NCBI GenBank assembly: GCA_019649035.1
Contig: BMAT01000929.1
Location: forward strand, 418,038-445,435
Length of the DNA: 27,398 bases
DNA from: Elysia marginata
Taxonomy: Eukaryota; Mollusca; Gastropoda; Plakobranchidae
Direction: 5' to 3'
Part shown: positions 13,901-22,300 of the stretch, piece after piece
Numbering within the stretch: the first letter of the stretch is position 1
How the letters are laid out: each line of letters begins with the position of its first letter
The notes under the pieces: generated by a model
Seen by the model: the letters and a program-made list of their open reading frames with translations, nothing else
The model's database searches: none
What the model was told of the DNA's origin: nothing
Position numbers and translations under genes: made by a program

Positions 13901-13922
13901 TCAAAAACTCCACAGCATTCAT
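630..13922 (-). CDS. Unnamed protein-coding gene, 5' part (two exons, runs off the left edge)
   Basis: Two - strand exons (13922..13677 and 800..630) are joined across a 12,876-bp GT-AG intron in phase 0. They give 139 residues of continuous open frame with no stop. The N-terminus is MNAVEFLSNHRVVVNRQARG. A Gly/Arg-rich stretch follows at about residues 50-56, then WLEGWNHTQ at the exon 1 end, which runs directly into KCQFLQELL and later QPTLHRDFMYTVRSRF. The W..W..TQ..FL..LL pattern followed by LHRDFM resembles the region ahead of the F-box in FBXW/FBXO-type proteins such as FBXO16 and FBXW10, but no F-box is visible here and I do not claim the family. The start is the first in-frame ATG after a TAA at 13973..13971. 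Donor GTAAAT after residue 139 sends the gene past position 1. Splicing is inferred from sequence only. Confidence 0.72.
972..986. repeat. Target-site duplication, left copy
   Basis: TGTTTTTAATTCTAG here is repeated exactly at 1292-1306, on the two sides of the SINE, as expected for LINE-mediated insertion. Confidence 0.92.
987..1291 (-). mobile_element. tRNA-derived SINE, family A copy 1 (305 bp)
   Basis: Read on the - strand, the element starts CCGGCTCTGTGTCCTAGCGG (A-box-like) and has a perfect B box GGTTCGATCC. A body of about 200 bp shares high identity with the copy at 17331-17634. The 3' end is AAATTCAAACAACAAACC, a CAAA-type tail. It is flanked by a perfect 15-bp target-site duplication. 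It lies in the large intron of the - strand gene, in that gene's sense orientation. Confidence 0.9.
1292..1306. repeat. Target-site duplication, right copy
   Basis: TGTTTTTAATTCTAG is identical to 972-986 and abuts the 5' (tRNA-like) end of the - strand SINE. Confidence 0.92.
1307..4165. other. Intronic AT-rich DNA, no gene recognised
   Basis: This part of the large - strand intron shows only short open frames without protein-like composition, plus poly-A/T runs (for example around 2250-2272). I see no SINE or LINE signature. Confidence 0.45.
4168..4450. repeat. Long compound trinucleotide microsatellite (AGT/CGT/AGC)n
   Basis: About 280 bp is made almost entirely of GTA/GTC/GCA-type triplets, with pure (GTA)n blocks interrupted by CGT, AGC, AAT and ATT units. 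It ends in (GTT)n at 4433-4449. Long apparent poly-Thr and poly-Leu frames on the - strand are by-products of the triplet period. Confidence 0.95.
4451..6557. other. Intronic DNA, no gene recognised
   Basis: No supported coding region. A slightly GC-richer patch at about 4655-4800 contains a small inverted repeat, ATCGGCT...AGCCGAT, at roughly 4708-4731, but no gene or known repeat family was recognised. Confidence 0.4.
6558..6591. repeat. (AG)n dinucleotide microsatellite
   Basis: An almost pure AG run with one GGG interruption. The poly-Ser/Leu peptide on the - strand is a consequence of the repeat. Confidence 0.95.
6728..6990. other. GC-richer block with strong hairpin; possible old repeat
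   Basis: The block stands out from its AT-rich flanks. It contains a 10-bp stem, AACGGAAGCC (6837-6846) and GGCCTCCGTT (6852-6861), with a 5-nt loop and one G-T wobble. On the - strand, tRNA-like elements flank the stem: a possible A-box-like TAGTCTAATCTGG, and a degraded B-box-like TTTAGATTCGAGGC. It could be a decayed tRNA-derived SINE. A 77-codon + strand frame over it has no recognisable protein. Confidence 0.35.
7000..7925. other. Intronic DNA, no gene recognised
   Basis: AT-rich, with a 95-codon + strand open frame at 7190-7477 of unremarkable composition that I do not accept as a gene. No repeat family was recognised. Confidence 0.4.
7926..8002. repeat. C-rich tract followed by (TC)n microsatellite
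   Basis: A pyrimidine-only stretch: CCCCTCCCCCTCCCCCTCTC at 7926-7948, then (TC)n from 7957 with TTTC interruptions. Confidence 0.93.
8779..8820. repeat. AT-rich microsatellite (TA / TTTA)n
   Basis: Alternating TATATATATA and TTTATATATTTATTTATATA units. Confidence 0.85.
8847..8874. repeat. 14-bp tandem duplication
   Basis: GGCAGCGCACAGAA occurs twice head to tail, with no mismatch. Confidence 0.95.
10316..10381. repeat. (GATA)n tetranucleotide microsatellite
   Basis: About 16 GATA-type units with interspersed GACA and GGTA variants. Confidence 0.95.
10382..12800. other. Intronic DNA, no gene recognised
   Basis: AT-rich. Only short open frames and a 14-bp direct repeat (GATAACTACCCTTA at 12443-12456 and 12493-12506) were noted. 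Confidence 0.4.
12801..12837. repeat. (CAA/CAG)n triplet repeat
   Basis: AACCACAACAACAGCGGCAG followed by pure CAG units and AGTAGT. It is not in an extended open frame. Confidence 0.85.
13008..13330 (-). mobile_element. tRNA-derived SINE with a third type of body (about 320 bp)
   Basis: On the - strand the element starts TGGAGCAACGTGGCTCAGTG (A box TGGCTCAGTGG) and has B box GGTTCGATCCC about 40 bases later. A central block follows with CAATTTACCCACACTTTCCT and TTTAAAATGGGTACTGGC, wording typical of widespread animal SINE cores. It ends in ATCTTTATATTT and a poly-T. No target-site duplication was recognised. Family-level naming (for example MetaSINE-like) is only a guess. Confidence 0.8.
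13677..13922 (-). CDS. Unnamed - strand gene, candidate first coding exon (82 codons)
   Basis: This block is clearly GC-richer than its surroundings and stays open for 82 codons to a consensus-like donor, ACACAG|GTGGGC. The ATG is preceded in frame by codons for a hydrophobic stretch and then by a stop, with no other ATG between, so initiation here is plausible. The frame stays open past the donor to about 13485, but composition drops to background there, so the splice is preferred. Overlapping open frames on the + strand are shadows of it. Confidence 0.72.
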
Positions 13923-14629
13923 GATTTTGTTTAAGAAAAAAATTATCAATACTATGCACAACCTTCCAAGTTATGTATGAAAAACTGGAAGTCTTTGGTA
14001 TCTACGACCATTTGCTTGAGTGACTTGTGTTTGCATCCTTGCATAAGGTCAAGCCATAATCAATCTGTCTGAAATAGATATTGAATTTAAAAAAAGATCA
14101 ATTTCTCTTACTTTTCTTCTTAAATATTCTAATTGAAGAAAAAAAGTAAAAAAGACAAGGCAAAGTTAATAAGAAGAGGCTTCAAACTCACCTTTCAACT
14201 GCATCAATTAAAAAAAAGGTTTTCATCATATTTCAGAGCGGATGTTTTTTATGCCACAACCGGAGATATGTCATATTTTTTTACGTTGGGGCAAGAATGT
14301 AAAAAGTATAATATAACGTACGTATTTGGAAGTGCTATGACAAATAGTTGGAGATCACACTATCAAAACGTTTATTGCAAGGAGAAAACCTACAAGCACA
14401 TAATTAGAACTAAGTAAATAGGTATAACAATTACAATCAAACCAACAATAACTGCAACTAAAACTTCATATTATCGATGAATAACGATGTCTTGAAGTTT
14501 GACACTCAACGTGACATTTGTCAATTTTTTTAAATTGGATTCTCATCTAACACTTGAGTATTTGTGTTTATAACAGAAATCAGACATTTAATTTCAGAAA
14601 TCAGAAAATTAAACGCCCAACAGATTTAC

Positions 14630-14966
14630 TCAAAGAAAAACACTAGTACTCCAAACATCAACCCTTGCCCTCTGCTACAGTGTGGCGAAATGCCGTGCCT
14701 CTGTATGAACCAATAGTTCTCACACCAACCGTATTGATGTACAACTACGAGAGTCATGAGAACAATAACAGTAAGGCTGTAAATCATCAACACTTGTTAA
14801 GTGGCTTCCAGTCATAAGCTCAATAGCACCACCTCATATCAGAAGAGAAAACATTGACCAGGAAACAATAGAAAGAATGAAGGAGTTGCCTGATAATGTC
14901 TTCGTCAAGAAAATTTTAACGAATGCCCAAACAGAGTTAAGACTCAAATCCCGAGGGCCGCCTTAA
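14630..14966 (+). pseudogene. Degraded LINE reverse-transcriptase C-terminal fragment
   Basis: One frame reads LVLQTSTLALCYSVAKCRAS, then NSSHTNRIDVQLRE, then KWLPVISSIAPPHIRRE, and ends RLKSRGPP and TAA at 14964. These match the order of blocks typical of non-LTR retrotransposon ORF2 C-termini (LALCYSVAEYCAPVW, HT..IDVQLN, WLPVL..IAPP..RR). The frame is broken by TGA at 14706, where the family has Trp, and by stops at 14757, 14766 and 14772, so it is a dead copy. The 5' part is absent. An A-rich tract at 15076-15112 may be its tail. Confidence 0.72.
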
Positions 14967-15075
14967 AAATCCGAAGATAGAGTACATAAAATTGCAGACT
15001 GAATGGGAGTAACATATTCTACCAGGTGGCATTATCATGATGACGTAACACAGATTCTCACAGGCTTTAAATTGC

Positions 15076-15112
15076 AAACAAACAAAAAAAAACAAAACAA
15101 AAAAAAAGAAAA
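15076..15112. repeat. A-rich tract
   Basis: A run of A with scattered C and G that may represent the decayed poly(A) tail of the upstream LINE relic; simple sequence is the alternative. Confidence 0.6.
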
Positions 15113-16300
15113 TACTGGGTCGCTTCAAACAGATTCCTTACAAAATGAGAGAGGACTGCCTAAAACATGCATTAATGGCGACTAAAGGATTCCACAATGT
15201 GCCCAAAAAAATCAAAGAAGAAATGGCAACAGCAGACCACACAGCCCTGCACTGCCCAATATCTAAACTAGATGATGATACGATACAGTATAGACAGCAG
15301 AATGTGCATTCATTATAACATGGATCGACAATTTTGGGGTGTATATCAGCCATATGATTACACTAAAAAAAACCCCCCCAAAAAAAACAAACACATTTTA
15401 AAAGATGCAACTAGCTATCTAAAATAAGAATTGTTAACTATCTTATAGTCTTCTTGTAAAAGCCAAAACGCTCTTTTTATCATTTTGTTCTTTAGAACAG
15501 TGGAGCTTAAAAGAAAAGACGAACAACCACTCGCCAAAACAGAAAACCATACCGCTTTCACTGTCAAACGGTTGCATAAAAGACAAAAACAATAGCAGCA
15601 ACTCAACTATACTTAACTAATACTTTTGTATAAGTAAATTATTTAGATTAAAATAATGAAGGTAGGCCCTAGTCTAACCCACTACCCACCTTTTTATGAG
15701 AGCCGAATGACGGCCCATGATCAGCGAAGTCTCCGAATCTAAAAAAAAAAACGCTTTGCCCACAGTTAGTTCTACCACTATCAATTTCAACAGCCGAAAT
15801 GCACTTAGTAGTTTACTGTGTGTCGTAATTAAGTGCTACTGTTTCTCTCGCTGAGTCTGTAGCAAAAGGCACAGAGTCGGTAGAATGTAGCTGCCATGGG
15901 CTTTATAAAAAGCTCCTTGGTCCGCCGACCTTCCCAATCACCCCCCTTCCCCATTTCTTAGAGCACCCATGCCCCTCTGAAGCAAGGCAGCAAGGCTAAT
16001 CAGTCACAGTCGAAGTCCCACCCCGTAAGATAGTTGACAATAACTAAGCAACATAAAGCCGGCGGAAGTTAGCTATTCTACTTGTGGTAGCTGCAAACAA
16101 GCCACTCGGAATAAAATCACAAACCTTGCGCACACACACTAAAATCATTTGCTTTTGCTTTTAACCATTTAATTTTTACCCATAGCGAGTTGAATTTTAT
16201 TGCTTACAACACAGATTATGGCCCTCTCAAATTTCTCTTTTTTTGAATACGACTTACCCCGGTACCAAAAACTTGATTCACCTATAGCCTTTGTTTCAAA

Positions 16301-16371
16301 ATGGCGACTCTCATCCTTGACAATGGAGCGGGAACTGCAAAAGTTGGTTTTTCTACAGATTGCGAGCCAAG
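16301..16371 (+). CDS. ACTR6: ACTR6 coding exon 1 (residues 1-23)
   Basis: The exon begins at ATGGCG in a favourable context (A at -3, G at +4) and carries the first nucleotide-binding loop of the actin fold. It ends after two bases of an Arg codon, at AAG|GTTTTG. Intron 1 that follows is 2172 bp and is the longest in the gene. Confidence 0.95.
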
Positions 16372-19300
16372 GTTTTGAGATTGTTTGATTTTCTATATAA
16401 GAATAACCTATAACGTGATACGGTACATGTTTTTTCTTAGTATAAATTCGTTATAATTATAGCCTAGGCCTATGTTTGAACATAAGATCTTTCAACTTAG
16501 ACTCTAACATAAGCCTACAAGTTGACTTGGAGTCAGGAAGAGATCTAGACTTTGTAAAAAATTCCAATCGTGATAATTATTGCTTTAAAGTTAAATCGAA
16601 ACAAGAATAGAGGAGGAAATTATGACTAGAATCTAGATCTAGGCCTATTCATTGTCTGTGGGTACAAGCCTCATATTCATAATCTTTGACTGAATTCTGA
16701 ATGCAGGCCTACTTAAAAGTCTTAATTTAATGATTTAACATTTTAGTAGTTTTTGACTGGTAGCAGCGATGAATTGCGTTATTGTGAGGTGGTAGAAGGG
16801 TGTCAAATTGTCTGACAAAAAATGTTCGGACATCACTGATTATATTTATAGTTAGCTAACTATTGTAGATTCTAAGGCAATCCGGCGATGTTTAGTAGGT
16901 CAAACAGTCGCACGATACTGAATACAACAACCGCAAAATTCTGCCTGCTTGTCCATTCCAGCGAAGCTGTCTGGTCGTGATAGATCTAGATTCTAGGTCT
17001 AGTCTAGATTATTGTATAGGCCTTTAGAATTAGATTGTAGAGCTAACCAAAACAGCATCCTGCTAAAATTAATGACGCTAGATCTAGTGAGCGTAGCATT
17101 TTTCAGTGATACTCATAAAGATCTTTAAAATCTAGATTTAGATTAAACCTATCAATCAAATTAGAAAAGTCATGCTTTCAGTTTCACATGCATGATGCCA
17201 TCAAGTGAAGAGAGCAAGAGCTGAGCATCACATCAGCCAGCCTCTGGACATCTAAAAAGAAAAGTTTCTTAAATTTCCTTTAAAATTGCAAACAAGCATT
17301 GTGACCCTTGTTGACTCTTTTGGGGAGGGGCCGACTCTGTGGCCTAGCGCTAAGACACTCGCTCAGAGGTCAGGAGGTGTGGGTTCGATCCTCGCCTGAG
17401 TCAAACCAAGGACTTTAAAATTGGTATTAGCAGCTGATGCCCCTAGTGTCTGGCATTATGGATTTAGTGCTAAGTCTGGTCGGCCTGATGTCAGGATAAT
17501 GTGACTAGGTGTGGTGTATGCAAGCGCTCCTTACATCACTATGTGACAGCATGCTTTCAATTGTCCTAAGTGCCGTCTCTGATATAACCTTGTAGTTGAT
17601 AAGAGATGTTAAAATTCAAACAACCAAACCTAACCTTTGGGGGGGGGGGGGAGTAATTTCATAAGTTCAGTATCTTTCTGTGCAATATATCACCATTTTT
17701 TATTGCCGTAAAAAAAGAAAAGCACTTCTGATGTTTTTATGGGGAGCTGAGTAGTGACAGAGCAATCAGTGCTAAATTTTAAGTAAGGATTTGAATATAT
17801 AATTAAAATGAGTTGTGAAATAAGTAGGCTACTGAAATTTTAATTATCAAAAAGAACATGGCAAATCGCTTAAAATTGTGTGAGATTTGATTTAGTGTGT
17901 AAATTACTTTATCCTTTTGTTGCCTCAAAATTTTTGTATGAAGGTTATATGTTTTAATGTGTGGTAGCATACTGCAAAGAGGCTTTTTTGCGACAAGCAT
18001 GAAAAATCAGTGGTTTGAACAACATATATGAGTGGCAGCCCTGATAGCTAGATTTCTGATGGATTAATGTCTCCTTAGCTGCTTAGCCTTTCAGGGCAAC
18101 TAGATCTTATTCTACACATAAAATATTAAAATCACATGCACTATAATACTAATTGACTCTGGAAATTTATTGAAATTTGCGCGGTATCTAGATCGTTACA
18201 CTTTCTTAAAGTTTTGTCACATGATTTTTTTTATTCCTTGAGCTAGTTATATGCCTCTTATCACATCCTGTATTATTTACTTTCTTTTCAGTTTTCTAGA
18301 AGATAAAAGAAGTCTTCTAGTTCTATTCAGAATCTGTTTCAACTCCATGCTAACATTTACAGTTGACATTGAATTTTGAAACATTGCATTCTTTTAATAT
18401 TCACATTATACTTTGTTATCTAGCAGTAAAGAATTTTTTTAATATGTTATAGTTGAACAAGTGAAAAGGATCTTACTTCTCAGCCTGTTGATACTTTGTC
18501 TCTTTTGTAAAATTTCTATTTGTTACATATCTTATATTCTCAGAATCATACCAAATTGTGTTACCAAAGCCAAAAATGTCCGCACAAGAATCTTTATAGG
18601 TGATCAAATTGATGAATGCAAGGACTTGTCAAGCTTGTATTATTTACTGCCGTTCCAAAAGGTAGATTACCGGTACTTATCTCTTAAGGTGCAATGTAGT
18701 TTAATTTGAAATTTTTTTGGATACTGTTAAGTGTTCTCTCGCTTTCACTGTTTTTACAGTTTTTAGAAGCTAACATCAAAGTTTAAACTTTATATTTTAC
18801 ATTTTAATATTTAAATCATGGTTTATTTGTGGAAGTAAAAGTAGATGTATTAATGTAATATAAATTTGTACTTCGAGGCCTTTTTGAATGTTTGTCCAAA
18901 GTTTTATTTTTTGACATCAATTGTTGTATTCTAGTTTGAAAAGATGGCTCATAAATATTTGTTTAAACAAAGACAGCAACAAGATAGAAGGGATTTTCAA
19001 GTGTTAAGTAACGTTTTAGGCTGTCTTTTGATCATGATAATCGACAAAGAATTTCAGATAAAACATAAAAAAATAAAAGTGGTGTAAAAGTAACTTGATG
19101 TTGTTACCAGTTAAAGGTAAAATCATAGTACCCACAATTTGTGGGTTGTGATGTTGGACAAAATTTTTTGTCTGCCATCACAAAGGACAGATTGTTAATT
19201 ATGATTTCCTTTTATCTCTTTTGTTAAATACAGGTAAGGTCTTTTAAGAGTAAATTTACAGCATTCTATATTTGTTCAACTTTAAAGGAATGCATGGTAA

Positions 19301-22300
19301 AAGCCTTTAAAGCAGTCTGAATTTGTGTTTTATTACTGTTATACTTATCCATCGTCACAAAAAAAAGAAACACAACCTATTGCCACAGCCTCATATCAAA
19401 GTCATATATGAAATATGTGTATTGTACTTGATTTTATTTGTTATTGCTCTATGAATAGCATTTGAACTAACAATTATGTTCTGGATTTTATTGAATATAT
19501 TCTTTTTAGATATAAGAATGAAACTTTGTTTACAACCTCAAACAACAGTGTACTGCAAAAACAATTTTTTAAAATTCACCAGCTCACAAAGCATGATACT
19601 ACTTGTTACTAAGAGTTGTTGTCTTGCATTTGAATATTTTTTTCTTCCAATACCAGGGTTTTTTGGTGAATTGGGAGATAGAGAAGCAAGTTTGGGATCA
19701 CATGTTTAGTAAAGATGTTTGTCAGGTGAGTCATTTATTTTCAATTTTATTTAAAAGCAAATACATTTTTATTGACATATCTTTAAATTTTCACCTTGGT
19801 GTCTTAAATTTAGAAAAAGTAGTCTGCAGATAATCAGTTCTAAATTTTTCTGTTTAATTTAAATGTTTCACTTCAGGAGTTATTGTAATATTAGGTCTTG
19901 ACTTGAGTATGCATCGAAAGAGTCCAATGCAAGCTTTTCCTCTTTTTTTCAAAACCATAATCTAATTGAAATGATATCTTCAAATTTTGTTATAAATAAA
20001 CTTATCTAAAGGCCATATGAAGTAAAATACTGATTTCAAAATGTGAATGCTTTCTCACGAAAGCCATGTGAAATTGTGGCGGGGATGATTTTTTTTCTAT
20101 TACGGTTAAAAACGTAAAGGTAACAAATTGCTAGTAAGTTTATTTACAATGTTTTTTTGTTTTTATTTTCAACAGGTTGACTTCAATGAAACAACAGTAC
20201 TGGTGACCGAGCCGTTTTTCAACTTTCCATCTGTAGGAGAAGCAATCAACGAAATTATGTTTGAGGAATATCAGTTTCAATCTTTGCACAGAACACAAGG
20301 TTAAAAATAAGTACAAAATGCTATTTATCCTAGAAAGTAAAGGTCAGGCTTGTGTAATGTCATCTGAAGTACAAAAATACTTAGAATAAACGTACCAAAA
20401 CATTTTAGAGATCTTAATGTTGTTATGGTTAAGTTTGATGCTTCTTATTTCTATTTTTCTTTTTTTTCCCCTATTCTTTAACAGTTAGTCATATATATAT
20501 ATGTATAGTGCTACTTTTAAGCACACAGTACCTATCTAAATTATTATGCATGTCAGTTAAGAACATGCACTTCTTTTGCGCAAGCCTCTAGCAAAGGCAA
20601 GTGAATAACTCCAAAGTACTTTTATGGCAATTCAAAATGATTTTTTTTATTGTGTACATCTTTTAAAGTTTTAAGTTACTTAAAAAATACCACTGTGGCC
20701 TGTCTTTTTTAGTTTTTTGTGCGCCTAAGCAAAAACCTGGTTGAGATTGCACATATACTTGTGAGATGCACAGCAATTTAATCTGATTTCCAAATCCAAA
20801 TTTCAAGAAATTTATTACACATAAAAATATTCTTTTGGAAATCGTAACTCAAAATTATCAAATTTGTTATTTACGATTCACTAGTTTTTAGCTTGGACCA
20901 TACTGTTTTGCAAGTTTCTTTGTATGGTGTGAATTATAATTATTTCTGCAATTAGGATCCAACCTTAAGTTGATATGTTAACCTTTTGTACAATACTTTA
21001 CAAATACATGCAGTTTTACAACTTTTCCATATTCTTCATCTGACAAGTGCAAGACAGAGAAAGCATATCTGCCTTCCTTTCCATCTCTCTAACACAATTA
21101 CCAATATCTGTTATCTTCACTATTTTGCAGCACCTACCTTAAGCTGTTTCAAGCACCAGGCAGACAAGGAGACAAGTGGCAGCCTTTTTGGAACATTGGT
21201 TGTAGAGTCTGGGTACTCCTTTTCTCACATTGTGCCCTTTTTAAAAAATAAACCTCTGAAGGAAGCTATAGTAAGGTAAGGCTCCTATAAGCCGCTTGAG
21301 CTTCTATCATTTAGATCAGCTAGGAAGTCTCAGCAAACTTTTAAGTTTTTTTTATGAAAGGTAATTTTGTACGCATAAGTAACAAAGTAGTAAAATATCC
21401 GCAAATTTTGTGAGTTTAATCGAAAATACTGGAATTGGTTTAAGTAAAAGTGAAAACGTGACATTATATGATTGATTGAGACTGTTTGCAGAAAACAATT
21501 CTTATATGGCAGTCTCTGACCCCTCTCTAAAGGTTTTATACTGCTCATGTTGTTCATCTAATTAAAGAGGATAACAGGCTAAGCAGTTAATAAAATAAAA
21601 TACATTAAACTATCTTATCAAGTTCATTCAATAAAAAAAAGCCTAGCGCATTTTTTGAGGAGTTAAATAAAGTTTGGTGTGTTTGTAGATCGAACCCCTC
21701 ACATTTACACTTTGATAATTTATGCAATCTGAAGGTTGTGACTTGCTTGTTAGGGAAAATTGGACTGAAAATTGAAAAATTGCAAAGCTTCAAATCTAGA
21801 GCTTGGAGCGTATTCAGATTTTAAATATTGAAAAAGACTTTTCCCAGATTAAATTTTGATTGCTAAACAACAATATGGTCTCATCCACTACAATTAAGGT
21901 ACCCTTCCAAATTTGAGGCCACAAACCTTGACATAGATATGTGATCATCTGCCTCAGAGTTCTGGCTGAGCAATGAGACAACAGCGCCGTCAAGCTTTAC
22001 TAAATTTACTAAGAGAAGCGGATATTTTTTTTTATAAAAATGCAAATATTAAGGAAATTGATATCACTATGAATTAACCACAAAATTTTCAGGCTTTTGT
22101 GCATGTCCCTGGAATGGTGAATTATGCTACCTATCAACATAAAATTGGTCCTTTTTAACTACTTGCTGAATCTGCAGCTTTTTGCTAAAAAAATGTTGGC
22201 TTAAAACAAAATAATGGTCTCCCTTATACTTTTTTAAAAATATTTCTGGATTCAAATAAACATATTTCAAAACAGAATGCTTATATTTTTATTATTTTCA

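Larger units (their letters stand above)
13923..16300. other. Head-to-head intergenic region between the unnamed gene and ACTR6
   Basis: About 2.4 kb separates the two divergent start codons. It holds the LINE relic, the A-rich tract and a 57-codon open frame at 15145-15318, otherwise AT-rich DNA. A TATAAAAAG string at 15904-15912 lies about 400 bases before the ACTR6 ATG but is not supported as a promoter. Both promoters should lie in this region by position. Confidence 0.5.
16372..18543 (+). other. ACTR6 intron 1
   Basis: A 2172-bp intron. Besides the SINE it has an unusual concentration of CTAGATCTAG/TCTAGA-type and AGGCCTA-type motifs between 16450 and 17150. No coding potential was seen. 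Confidence 0.8.

Noticed and set aside
13637..13980. Three overlapping + strand open frames opposite the - strand exon
   Set aside because: They are shadows of the GC-rich exon on the other strand, and have no recognisable protein.
14133..14417. 94-codon Lys-rich + strand open frame
   Set aside because: Composition matches A-rich DNA, and no family or splice signals were recognised.
15904..15912. TATAAAAAG as an ACTR6 TATA box
   Set aside because: It is about 400 bases from the start codon, with no other core promoter element seen; such strings are frequent in AT-rich DNA.
21685..21710. Antisense B-box-like string GATCGAACCCC
   Set aside because: No A box at the right distance and no SINE body beside it, so not called as a SINE or tRNA gene.
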